DNA of 64,000 nt from the NCBI GenBank assembly GCA_964386005.1, contig CAYLSB010000009.1, positions 1 to 64,000 on the forward strand. The letters run 5' to 3'. Position 1 is the first letter of the stretch, and every line of letters begins with the position of its first letter. This document shows, in pieces, positions 26,863 to 35,226 of this stretch. Both the position numbers and the translations under genes were made by a program. Below the pieces are notes generated by a model. It had not been told where the DNA came from, did no database searches, and worked only from the letters and a program-made list of their open reading frames with translations. This DNA comes from FEN-1350 sp964386005 (lineage in GTDB: Bacteria > Planctomycetota > Phycisphaerae > Sedimentisphaerales > Anaerohalosphaeraceae).

Positions 26863-27645
26863 TCACGCCTGTGCGAGCCGCTCGTTTTCGTGTTCGTAGA
26901 TTTCGATGATATCTTTGATGCGATGCAGAGTCTGGCGGCCCTCGGCGGAGGTTTCCAGACCGAGAAACTCCACGCCGAGCGTCAACAGGTTCATGTCAAC
27001 CGATTCGTCGAGATGAATGACCTGCGCTTCGACGAGGATCGGCTGCTGATAACACATGGGAGTGAACTGCATTCCGACGACCTGGCGAATGCGGAAGTTG
27101 GGTTTTTGCTGCAGTTCGATGGTGATTCGTGCCCCGCCCGCCGACAAGTCGATGAGCTTGCCCTGCCAGTAGCTGTCGATGGGGACCTCGCGCGTATCGT
27201 CGGTGTACCCGCGGTGCCAAAAAAGGACTTTGATGCTGAGATTGCCGGGAACCGGGATGCGCGAATACGCCCTGCGCTGCATCTGTTCGGCCGTATCGGG
27301 CAGATCGAGGATGATGGTCTTGCCCCCGGAGGTTTCAAATCCCACAACCTCGGTCTCGAAAAGATATTTATTGTAGTCGAGATGAAACGAGATCCCAACC
27401 GGCTGGTTTACCTGAATCGGCATGGATCGTTCGGGTTTGTCGCAAACGACCTGGACATGCAGAACATCGCCGGTGACGAGCACAAAACGAACGGGGCTTT
27501 TATACCACCGGCCTCCAGCCAGAAAAGTGATATCTCCGGAGGCGTGCGATTCAAGTATCTGCAGAAGAATCCCGCGGAATTCGTCCCGAGATAAAATTCG
27601 TGCATCAGACCTTGTTGATTGCGGTTGAACGTGAACCTTTGTCAT
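26863..27645 (-). CDS. PilZ-domain c-di-GMP-binding protein (YcgR-like)
   Basis: The preferred start, ATG 27645 (AGGA 11 nt upstream), gives 260 residues; a TTG at 27678 is an alternative. The N-terminal half is a YcgR-N-like beta-barrel. The PilZ domain starts at QRRAYSRIPVPGNL, the RxxxR c-di-GMP motif, and continues with IDLSAGGARI, the (D/N)xSxxG motif. In E. coli, YcgR slows the flagellar motor when c-di-GMP is high. No flagellar gene is nearby, so the partner is unknown. It is a monocistronic gene in a long AT-richer gap. Confidence 0.85.
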   Translation of the reverse strand: MTKVHVQPQSTRSDARILSRDEFRGILLQILESHASGDITFLAGGRWYKSPVRFVLVTGDVLHVQVVCDKPERSMPIQVNQPVGISFHLDYNKYLFETEVVGFETSGGKTIILDLPDTAEQMQRRAYSRIPVPGNLSIKVLFWHRGYTDDTREVPIDSYWQGKLIDLSAGGARITIELQQKPNFRIRQVVGMQFTPMCYQQPILVEAQVIHLDESVDMNLLTLGVEFLGLETSAEGRQTLHRIKDIIEIYEHENERLAQA

Positions 27646-27988
27646 ATCCGATTCGATCCTCAGCCAGTGAACAAACAACCATCATTCTATGTATTGTTTC
27701 ATCGTCATTCAGTTGACAATGCTTGAGGTTCGTGATCGAAGATTGGAAATCCAACCGCATCCATCATGTACGTCCTATATTATACCGATTAGCATATCAG
27801 AAAACAAGGCGATAATTTGGGCGTTTTGGGAACAAAAAAACGGTCTTTTCCAAATTATCCATCCTTGCCCGAATGCGTATCTTGGCCAACCTTACTCCAC
27901 CGAAATCGTCACAGAATGTATCGTTTTGAGATAATGGTTTCAAGGATATAACCTTGCATGATCGGCTATTTCGTCGTAAGATAGGAGA
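27646..27988. other. Divergent intergenic region between the PilZ and membrane-anchored protein genes
   Basis: About 340 nt, AT-richer than its surroundings, probably holding both promoters. An 81-codon frame at 27689-27934 lacks a ribosome site and resembles noise. Nothing else is supported. Confidence 0.4.
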
Positions 27989-28624
27989 ATGAAGATCATA
28001 TTGGGAAAAATTCGGGATTCGATGGATAAACTGTTCCTGCTCGGTTTATTTGCGGCGGGATTGCTGATCTCTCAGTATCTGGTCTTGGTTCGAAACCGGA
28101 TCGAACTCTCCCTGCCGATCCACCTCGAGGATACCGGTTTATCGATCCGTCTTCCGGTCGGCCCGGGATGGCAGGCCATACCGACATGGAGGTGGGATCG
28201 CCGAGAACGAATGAATCGCATCGAAGCGCAATTTAACGCACCGAGTCATTCGGCGACGGTCAAATGCGGTTTTCGCCCCAATGCCGCCAACATGACCGTT
28301 CAGGATCGGCTGGATCGGCACGCCGCCCAGTGGAAAGTAACCCCGGAACAGGGAGGGGAGTTGTATCTGAAAAATATCGAGATACGATGGTTTTGGGGTC
28401 AGCCCGAAAAGAGTACGTATGCGCTTTTTTACGGCGTTGGGGTTACGAGCCCGGACCAGGCGATCCTTGAATTGGAAGTGCTGTGTCAGACCGATCCGGA
28501 TCTGGCGATGAGGATCTTCATGTCGGTGGCCAACGGTCTTCGATATCGACCCAAGTCGCCGCCGCCGGACCCGAAAAGCATCGCCCGGTTGGGACTGCAC
28601 GGGCAAACGCGGGCGTATCATTGA
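27989..28624 (+). CDS. Membrane-anchored hypothetical protein
   Basis: The protein has 211 residues with GGAG just before ATG 27989. One membrane segment (about 14-34, LFLLGLFAAGLLISQYLVL) is followed by an extracytoplasmic domain that begins with a short strand-rich part (LSIRLPVGPGWQ) and ends in a Pro-rich tail. The pattern (a single anchor and a domain resembling PsbP/DUF1795-like lipoprotein folds) does not identify a family. It lies 38 nt upstream of trxB and may share its transcript. Confidence 0.65.
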   Translation: MKIILGKIRDSMDKLFLLGLFAAGLLISQYLVLVRNRIELSLPIHLEDTGLSIRLPVGPGWQAIPTWRWDRRERMNRIEAQFNAPSHSATVKCGFRPNAANMTVQDRLDRHAAQWKVTPEQGGELYLKNIEIRWFWGQPEKSTYALFYGVGVTSPDQAILELEVLCQTDPDLAMRIFMSVANGLRYRPKSPPPDPKSIARLGLHGQTRAYH

Positions 28625-28662
28625 ATGGCCTGTTTTCAGAAGAGTCGAGAAAAGGAATTCCG

Positions 28663-29628
28663 ATGGTCGATTCGTATGATTGCATCATTGTCGGGGCGGG
28701 TCCCGCCGGATTGGGTGCGGGCCTGTATGCCGCTCGAGATCGTTTCAAAACGCTGATCGTGGAAAAGTTTTTCCCCGGCGGCCAGATCAACACCACAGAC
28801 CGCATCGAAAACTATCCCGGATACGGCAATATCGGCGGGCCGGATCTGATCGAAAAGATGCTTGCCCAGGTGACGGAGTTTGGAGCCGAACTGAAGACGG
28901 GAAGCGAGGTAACCGCTCTCCGACGCCTGGCCGATGGTCTAATCGAGGTTACCTCCGACAGCGGTACCTATACGGCCAAGGCGGTTGTTTTGTCGCCCGG
29001 CAGTTCCTATCGGCATCTGAATGTTCCCGGTGAACAGGAATTTCGTCAGGCGGGCGCCGGAGTCAGTTACTGCGGAACGTGTGATGCGCCATTCTTCAAG
29101 GGCAAAAAGGTCGTCGCGGTCGGCGGCGGAAATACCGCCGTGGAGGATACCCTGCACCTGGCCAAGTTTGCCGCCGAGGTGGTGATGGTCCATCGGCGGC
29201 AGGAATTTCGGGCTACGAAAGTTCTCGTCGAGGAATTGATGGCCAACGTCAACCAGCCCGGTTCCAATCTCAAACTCAAGCTTGATAGTACCGTTTCGTC
29301 GATTGAGGGTTCCGGAAAGGTGCAGCGGGTCGTCGTTGCCAATGTCAAGACCGGACAAATGGAAACCATCGACTGCGACGGAATCTTTATCTTCGTCGGG
29401 ATGGTACCCAACACCGCCTTTCTGAAGGGATTCGTGGAGTTGTCGGAGCAGGGATTTATCCGCTGCGACGGGATGTACCTTCGTACGGCCGTTCCCGGCG
29501 TTTTTGCCGCCGGCGACTGCCGGGTGGGAGCGGCCATGCAGCTCGTCACGGCCGTCGCCGACGGCGTCAATGCCGTCATGTGGATGAAACAATACTTTCG
29601 AGACCCGAATTGGTGGACAACGGCGTAG
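28663..29628 (+). CDS. trxB: Thioredoxin reductase
   Basis: From ATG 28663 (AAGGAA 6 nt upstream) the protein has 321 residues, the usual length. It has the FAD motif IIVGAGPAGLGAGLYAAR, the NADPH motif AVGGGNTAVEDT, the redox-active pair CGTCD (instead of the more common CATCD) and the C-terminal FAD motif GVFAAGDCR. It passes electrons from NADPH through FAD to thioredoxin in the cytoplasm. An upstream extension of the frame to 28483 overlaps the preceding gene and is rejected. An aldo/keto reductase gene follows 61 nt later. Confidence 0.94.
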   Translation: MVDSYDCIIVGAGPAGLGAGLYAARDRFKTLIVEKFFPGGQINTTDRIENYPGYGNIGGPDLIEKMLAQVTEFGAELKTGSEVTALRRLADGLIEVTSDSGTYTAKAVVLSPGSSYRHLNVPGEQEFRQAGAGVSYCGTCDAPFFKGKKVVAVGGGNTAVEDTLHLAKFAAEVVMVHRRQEFRATKVLVEELMANVNQPGSNLKLKLDSTVSSIEGSGKVQRVVVANVKTGQMETIDCDGIFIFVGMVPNTAFLKGFVELSEQGFIRCDGMYLRTAVPGVFAAGDCRVGAAMQLVTAVADGVNAVMWMKQYFRDPNWWTTA

Positions 29629-29689
29629 GTCTTTATTTCCCTCGCCGTATTCAAACTCATTTTCATCGAAACATTATTAGGAGACTGCG

Positions 29690-30643
29690 ATGAGGACACG
29701 CAGATTGGGAAACAGCCATCTGGAACTGACCGTGATCGGATTGGGAACCTGGGCCATCGGCGGATCGTGGGAATACGGCTGGGGACCCCAGGACGATCAG
29801 GACTCCATCGCGACGATCCGGACGGCGCTGGAGCGGGGGATCAACTGGATCGACACCGCGCCGGCATACGGCTGCGGACATTCGGAAGAAGTCATCGGAC
29901 AGGCGTTGAAAGGTCTGGCTCGCAAGCCGATCCTGGCGACCAAGTGCGGATTGGGATGGACGCACGATCGCCGCAAGACGAACTGCCTCGATCGCAAGGC
30001 GATCCTGGCCGAGTGCGATGCCAGTCTCAAGCGGCTTGGGATTGACGTGATTGATTTGTATCAACTGCATTGGCCCGTACCGGATCATCAGCTTGAAGAA
30101 GCGTGGGAGGCGATGGCGACCGTTCAGCGACAGGGTAAAGTTCGATATCTCGGCGGCTCGAATTTTACCGTCGATCAGATCGAACGGGTGATGAAAATTC
30201 ACCCGCCGGTATCCATGCAGCCGCCCTACAGCATGTTGCAGCGGGAGGCGGAAACAACCTTGTTCGGCGTATGCAAACAAAACAACATGGGCATCCTGTG
30301 TTATAGCCCGATGCAGAAGGGATTGCTTACCGGTAAATACAATCCCAAAACCGTGGCCGAATTGGCTCCGGACGACCACCGTCATCGTGATCCGAATTTC
30401 CATGGCAAGAAGCTGGAGGCCAACCTTCGTCTGCTGGACCGATTGCGCCCGATCGCCGAACGCAATGGAAAAACCGTCGGGCAACTGGCCATCGCCTGGA
30501 CCCTTCGCGCCGAACCGGTTACCGCGGCGATTGTCGGGGCGAGAAAGCCCTCGCAGATCGTCGAGACGATTCCGGCAGGGGATTGGACGCTGAACGACCA
30601 TGAGTTGCGGGAAATCGAAGTCATGCTGACGGAACATCAATAA
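29690..30643 (+). CDS. Aldo/keto reductase
   Basis: The 317-residue protein is of standard length, with AGGAGA before ATG 29690. The catalytic tetrad is visible: Asp in WIDTAPAYG, Tyr in the same segment, Lys in ILATKCGLG and His in LYQLHWP. C-terminal NADPH-binding features are VGQLAIAWTL and AIVGARKPSQI. It reduces an aldehyde or ketone (or the reverse) with NADPH; this clade resembles YajO/YhdN-type enzymes. Substrate unknown. It lies between trxB and purB, on the same strand. Confidence 0.92.
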   Translation: MRTRRLGNSHLELTVIGLGTWAIGGSWEYGWGPQDDQDSIATIRTALERGINWIDTAPAYGCGHSEEVIGQALKGLARKPILATKCGLGWTHDRRKTNCLDRKAILAECDASLKRLGIDVIDLYQLHWPVPDHQLEEAWEAMATVQRQGKVRYLGGSNFTVDQIERVMKIHPPVSMQPPYSMLQREAETTLFGVCKQNNMGILCYSPMQKGLLTGKYNPKTVAELAPDDHRHRDPNFHGKKLEANLRLLDRLRPIAERNGKTVGQLAIAWTLRAEPVTAAIVGARKPSQIVETIPAGDWTLNDHELREIEVMLTEHQ

Positions 30644-30662
30644 AGGTTCCTGACACCTTTTT
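30642..30662 (+). repeat. Dispersed palindromic repeat, copy at the aldo/keto reductase stop
   Basis: AAAGGT and ACCTTT arms flank a short loop; the core GGTTCCTGACACC occurs in the reverse orientation at 60160-60182. It starts within the stop codon. The T run after the second arm means it could terminate transcription in the plus direction. Confidence 0.6.
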
Positions 30663-30672
30663 CGGGAGAAAT

Positions 30673-32103
30673 ATGGCAGATTATACCATCTATACAAGCC
30701 CGCTGGTTGAGCGGAACGCATCCAAAGAGATGGCGGCGCTGTTCAGTCCGGCAAGGAGATTCGGTCTGTGGCGGCGGATCTGGCTGGAGCTGGCCCGGGC
30801 GGAAAAGTCGCTTGGACTCTCGATCTCGCAGGCACAGATCGACGAAATGGCCCGCCACCTTGACGACATTAATTATGACAAAGCCCGGAATTACGAAGCG
30901 AAATTCCGCCACGATGTCATGGCCCATGTATATGCGTTCGGCGATGTCGCGCCCAAGGCGGCGCCGATCATTCATCTCGGCGCGACCAGTTGCGATATCA
31001 CCGACAACGCCGACCTGATCCTGATGCGCGAAGGTCTGCGGATCCTCGCGGGAAAGCTCGCCTGCCTGATCGACCGCCTCGGTAAATTCGCCCGGCGATA
31101 TCGCGGCCTGCCAACCCTGGGCTTTACGCACTTCCAGCCGGCGCAACTGACGACGGTCGGCAAACGCGCCGCCCTGTGGTGCTATGACTTCGTTCAGGAC
31201 CTGAGCGAGATCGAACGACGGATCGAGGATATGCCCCTGCGGGGGATCAAGGGCACAACCGGTACGCAGGCGTCGTTTTTGGCCTTGTTCGACGGCAACG
31301 ATTCGAAGGTCAAACAGCTCGATAAAAGGGTAACGCGTTCCTTCGGATTCGGTGAAAGCTGCCCGGTGACCGGCCAGACGTATCCGCGCAAGATCGACAC
31401 GCTGGTGGTTCAGGCGCTGGCGCTGGTTGGCCAGTCGGCCCACAAGATGTGCAGCGATATCCGCCTGTTGGCCAGTCTCAAGGAGCTGGAAGAACCCTTC
31501 GAAAAATCGCAGATCGGTTCGTCGGCGATGGCGTATAAGCGCAATCCCATGCGGTGCGAACGCGCCTGCTCCCTCGCGCGATTGGTGATGACCCTGGCCG
31601 CAAGCCCCGCAATGACGGCCTCCGTCCAGTGGCTTGAACGCACGCTGGACGATTCGGCCAATCGGCGCGTCGTGATCCCCGAGGCATTTTTGGCGACCGA
31701 CGGCGTTCTTGAGATTCTGATCAACATCTCCGAGGGACTGGTGGTGTACCCGCGGACGATCGCCGCACACGTGGCGGCCGAACTGCCGTTTATGGCTTCG
31801 GAGAACATCCTGATGGCGGGCGTTCAGGCCGGGGGCAACCGACAGGTTTTACATGAACGGATCCGTGTACATTCCCAAGCGGCCGCCGAACAGGTCAAAC
31901 GTTTCGGAAAACCCAACGACCTGATCACGCGGCTCAAAATCGACCCGGCCTTCGCCAAGGTGAATCTTGCCCGCGTGATGAACGCCAAAAACTATATCGG
32001 CCGAGCCGACCGACAAGTCGATGAATTCATCGCCGAGCACATCGTCCCCATCCGACGAAAATATCGAAAACAACTCCACCAAAAAGTACAACTGAAAGTC
32101 TGA
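30673..32103 (+). CDS. purB: Adenylosuccinate lyase
   Basis: The 476-residue protein has the family signature GSSAMAYKRNPMRCE near the catalytic Ser loop. Further motifs are HLGATSCDITDNADL, TLGFTHFQPAQLTT (catalytic His) and KGTTGTQASFLALF. It acts twice in purine synthesis, releasing fumarate from SAICAR and from adenylosuccinate. The length (about 475) and the C-terminal sequence fit the eukaryote/Bacteroidetes-type PurB. A ribosome site (GGGAGA) precedes ATG 30673. pyrE follows after 32 nt, so purine and pyrimidine genes share a probable operon. Confidence 0.95.
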   Translation: MADYTIYTSPLVERNASKEMAALFSPARRFGLWRRIWLELARAEKSLGLSISQAQIDEMARHLDDINYDKARNYEAKFRHDVMAHVYAFGDVAPKAAPIIHLGATSCDITDNADLILMREGLRILAGKLACLIDRLGKFARRYRGLPTLGFTHFQPAQLTTVGKRAALWCYDFVQDLSEIERRIEDMPLRGIKGTTGTQASFLALFDGNDSKVKQLDKRVTRSFGFGESCPVTGQTYPRKIDTLVVQALALVGQSAHKMCSDIRLLASLKELEEPFEKSQIGSSAMAYKRNPMRCERACSLARLVMTLAASPAMTASVQWLERTLDDSANRRVVIPEAFLATDGVLEILINISEGLVVYPRTIAAHVAAELPFMASENILMAGVQAGGNRQVLHERIRVHSQAAAEQVKRFGKPNDLITRLKIDPAFAKVNLARVMNAKNYIGRADRQVDEFIAEHIVPIRRKYRKQLHQKVQLKV

Positions 32104-32135
32104 GACCTTCCAACCACTCTACCGGAGAATTGATT

Positions 32136-32660
32136 GTGACCAAAACAGAACTGGCCCGGCGGGTCAAACAAACGTCGTACCTCGAAGGCGATTTTATCCT
32201 TCGCAGCGGCAAGCGCAGCAAATACTATCTGGATAAATATCTATTCGAGACCCATCCGGATATCCTCAAGGCCCTCGGCGAGGAATTCACGCGGCACTTG
32301 ACGCCCGACGTAACGCTGATCGCCGGGGCCGAGCTGGGCGGCGTGGCGCTGGCGGCGGCGACGGCGATGGCTTCCAACAAACCGTGGATCATCGTCCGCA
32401 ATAGCAAGAAGGATTACGGTACCGGCAAACTCGTCGAAGGCATGCTCAAAAAAGGTGACGTCGTTTTGCTCGTGGAGGATATCGCCACCACCGGCGGGCA
32501 GGTTCTTGAAGCGGCCAAGGTCATCACCGAGGCCGGGGCAAAGGTCAAGAAGATCGTCGCCACCATCGACCGCAAGCAGGGCGCCCGTGAAAATATCGAA
32601 AAGGCCGGCTATGTCTTCGACAGCATCCTGACCAAAGAAGATCTCGGCATTACCGACTGA
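32136..32660 (+). CDS. pyrE: Orotate phosphoribosyltransferase
   Basis: The product has 174 residues from GTG 32136 (GGAG 8 nt upstream); the in-frame TTG at 32130 is too close to that site. The PRPP-binding motif is VVLLVEDIATTGGQVLEAA, and the flexible catalytic loop (VRNSKKDYGTGK) is present. It makes OMP from orotate and PRPP. It resembles the shorter OPRT type (about 175-190 residues). It lies between purB and a small membrane protein gene (4 nt gap). Confidence 0.93.
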   Translation: MTKTELARRVKQTSYLEGDFILRSGKRSKYYLDKYLFETHPDILKALGEEFTRHLTPDVTLIAGAELGGVALAAATAMASNKPWIIVRNSKKDYGTGKLVEGMLKKGDVVLLVEDIATTGGQVLEAAKVITEAGAKVKKIVATIDRKQGARENIEKAGYVFDSILTKEDLGITD

Positions 32661-32664
32661 CGCC

Positions 32665-32937
32665 ATGAGTATCTTCGAGATTGTCATGTTGATTTGCTTC
32701 GGGGCGGCATGGCCCTTCAGCATTTACAAATCGTGGACCGCGCGATCGTGCGCCGGCAAGAGCGTGATCTTTCTGTATATCGTCGTCGTCGGATATGTCT
32801 CGGGCCTCCTTCACAAGATGATCTACAACTTCGACGCGGTGGTGTTTTTGTACGGCCTGAACCTGACGATGGTACTGATCGATATCCGATTGTTCTACAG
32901 AAACCGACGGCTGATGCGTTTGGCGGCGGGGGCCTGA
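32665..32937 (+). CDS. Small PQ-loop-like (SemiSWEET-like) membrane protein
   Basis: The 90-residue protein has three hydrophobic segments and the motif AWPFSIYKSWTARSCAGKS, which resembles a PQ-loop repeat followed by a basic stretch. One three-helix unit is the size of a SemiSWEET, which forms sugar-permeable dimers, but transport has not been shown for this subfamily to my knowledge. It starts 4 nt after pyrE and ends 1 nt before the enzyme I gene, so it is part of that transcript. Confidence 0.75.
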   Translation: MSIFEIVMLICFGAAWPFSIYKSWTARSCAGKSVIFLYIVVVGYVSGLLHKMIYNFDAVVFLYGLNLTMVLIDIRLFYRNRRLMRLAAGA

Positions 32938-32938
32938 C

Positions 32939-35206
32939 ATGGAAGGATTCCAACTCCTCTGCGACATCAGCGAGCTGAACCACCTCTTCCGTGACAGCGT
33001 CAGCGTGGAGGGATTTCTGCAAAAGACCGTCGAGATGGTCACGCATCGGCTCAAGACCGACGTCTGTTCGATCTACTTGTACGACGAAGAAGAGGACCTT
33101 CTGATTCTCCGCGCCACGCATGGCCTCCATCCGGATTCGATCGGCCGTGTACGCATGAAACTCAGTGAAGGCCTGACCGGTAAAGCCCTGCGGGAATTGC
33201 GCCCCATTTATGAATCCCGAGCCATGCGGCATCCGGAATTCAAGCCCTTTATCGGGACCAATGAAGAGTTGTATGATAATTTCCTGGCCGTGCCCATCAC
33301 GCGCGGACTCAACCGCATCGGCGCGCTGGTTCTGCAACGGGGCAAACGCCGCAAGTTCAGCGACGAAGATATCATGGCCTGCAAAGCGGTGGCATCGCAA
33401 CTGGCCAACATCATCGAAAACGCCCGTTTCCTGATGACGCTGCACACCACACATGAAGAAAAACCCAGGACGGGAGGGACTCCATCCGGCCTGGAAATGA
33501 TCCATGGCAAAACGGCCTGTGCCGGATTTGGATTGGCGCCGTGTCGGATCCTCAATCGCGATAATACGCTGGCGACCCTGAGCCGACGCGATTTCCCCCG
33601 GGATTATTCCCTGGACGATTTCGACCGCGCCGTGCGATCCACCGAAACGCAACTGGAGGATTTACAGAAGCGGGTGGAAGAAAAACTCAGCGACGCCGCT
33701 TCGCTGATCTTCGCATCGCACCTGCTGATCCTCAAGGACCATGCGTTCATCGGCGAGATGCGGCGCCGCATCGAAAAAGGCGATAAGACGCCGGAGGCGA
33801 TTCTGGCTGTGGCCCGCCGGTATATCGACATCTTTTCCAAAAGCGACAGCCCCTACATCCGCGAAAAAGTGCAGGATGTCTCCGACCTAATCGCGCGGCT
33901 GATCGATACTCTCCTGCAGCGAGACGATCCGAATGACCGATTCGGCCATCAGATTGTGATCGCCCGCGAGTTGTTTCCGTCGGACCTGCTTCGGATGTCG
34001 TCGGAGGACGTGGCCGGGGCGGTTCTGGTCGCCGGAGGCGTGACCAGTCACCTGTCGATTCTGGCGCGATCGCTGCGGATTCCGATGGTGATCGCCCACG
34101 AACCCGAGCTGCTGAAGGTACCGGACGGAACGCCCGTCCTCCTCGATGCCGACACCGGCAACGTCTATGTCAATCCCGACAAGACGATCCTTCATTCCTT
34201 CCGCAATCGTATCCAGGCCGGCCGGTCGCGACGGGAAAAAAAACTTCACCCCAAACCACAAAGCATAACACGCGACGGAACCCGCGTGCGGATCCTGGCC
34301 AATATCAACCTGCTGAGCGATGTGTCACTGGCCCGGGAATTTCTTTGCGAAGGCGTCGGTTTGTACCGCACGGAGTTTCCCTTTATCGTTCGAAGCGACT
34401 TTCCTACCGAAGAAGAACAGCTCTTCGCCTACCGACGGCTGGTCTCGGCGATGGAAGGAAAACCCGTTACCTTCCGTACGCTGGATATCGGCGGGGATAA
34501 GGTCCTGTCGTATTACCCGTTCCCCCAGGAGCAGAATCCCAGCATGGGCATGCGAAGCATTCGATTTTCGCTGGATAACCAGCCGATTTTCCTGCAGCAG
34601 CTTCGCGCGATTCTCCGCGCCGGCGCCGACGCCGACGTACGGGTGATGTTTCCGATGATCGCATCGCTGGACGATTTTCGGCGCGCCCGCGCGATTCTGC
34701 GGCAGGCCATCGACCAGTTGGAAAAAGAAAAACTTGCCCATCATCCTTCGCCGAAGGTGGGGATGATGGTCGAGCTGCCGTGCGTGATCCCGACGATCGA
34801 CGCGCTGGCGCAGGAGGCGGATTTTTTCTCGATCGGGACCAACGACCTGATCCAGTTCATGCTCGGCGTTGACCGGACCAATGAAAAAGTGGAAGGATAT
34901 TACCTTCCGCATCATCCGGCGATTTTGCGGGCGATCCGAGATGTCGTCGTTGCGGCCGGTCGTTTCCATCGCGATGTTTCCCTCTGCGGCGACATGGCCC
35001 ACGAAGAGACGTACCTGCGGCTGCTGGTCGGGATGGGTGTGCGGATTCTCAGCGTCGAACCCATCTTCCTTCCGCAGATTCAACAGTGGCTGGCCGAGAT
35101 CGATATCGAATCGTCCCGATCCCTGGCCGATCAGGCGCTGGCCCTGGGGAGCGTGAAAGACATCGAAAACCTGCTGGGAATCGAATCGGATGGAAAGACC
35201 GCCTGA
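32939..35206 (+). CDS. ptsP: Phosphoenolpyruvate-protein phosphotransferase (enzyme I) with N-terminal GAF domain
   Basis: The 755-residue protein has a GAF domain at about 1-165 (LLCDISELNHLF, YDNFLAVPI) and enzyme I from about 180. The phosphorylated His is in GGVTSHLSILARS. The PEP-binding domain shows TEFPFI, the signature DFFSIGTNDLIQFML and the catalytic Cys in SLCGDMA. This is the EI-Ntr layout (PtsP), which feeds phosphate to a regulatory HPr rather than to sugar uptake. No HPr or EIIA is in the window. It closes the purB-pyrE-membrane protein run, which might link nitrogen/carbon signals to nucleotide synthesis. Confidence 0.93.
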   Translation: MEGFQLLCDISELNHLFRDSVSVEGFLQKTVEMVTHRLKTDVCSIYLYDEEEDLLILRATHGLHPDSIGRVRMKLSEGLTGKALRELRPIYESRAMRHPEFKPFIGTNEELYDNFLAVPITRGLNRIGALVLQRGKRRKFSDEDIMACKAVASQLANIIENARFLMTLHTTHEEKPRTGGTPSGLEMIHGKTACAGFGLAPCRILNRDNTLATLSRRDFPRDYSLDDFDRAVRSTETQLEDLQKRVEEKLSDAASLIFASHLLILKDHAFIGEMRRRIEKGDKTPEAILAVARRYIDIFSKSDSPYIREKVQDVSDLIARLIDTLLQRDDPNDRFGHQIVIARELFPSDLLRMSSEDVAGAVLVAGGVTSHLSILARSLRIPMVIAHEPELLKVPDGTPVLLDADTGNVYVNPDKTILHSFRNRIQAGRSRREKKLHPKPQSITRDGTRVRILANINLLSDVSLAREFLCEGVGLYRTEFPFIVRSDFPTEEEQLFAYRRLVSAMEGKPVTFRTLDIGGDKVLSYYPFPQEQNPSMGMRSIRFSLDNQPIFLQQLRAILRAGADADVRVMFPMIASLDDFRRARAILRQAIDQLEKEKLAHHPSPKVGMMVELPCVIPTIDALAQEADFFSIGTNDLIQFMLGVDRTNEKVEGYYLPHHPAILRAIRDVVVAAGRFHRDVSLCGDMAHEETYLRLLVGMGVRILSVEPIFLPQIQQWLAEIDIESSRSLADQALALGSVKDIENLLGIESDGKTA

Positions 35207-35226
35207 CGGCCGCCGGAACGTTCTGT

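Noticed and set aside
27689..27934. 81-codon frame in the PilZ intergenic gap
   Set aside because: No ribosome site, no recognisable sequence, AT-rich leader-like context.
28483..28662. N-terminal extension of trxB
   Set aside because: It overlaps the preceding gene in another frame and would add 60 residues not found in thioredoxin reductases; ATG 28663 has a ribosome site.
29663..31770. Two long minus-strand frames over the reductase and purB
   Set aside because: Both are antisense to well-identified genes and carry no motif.
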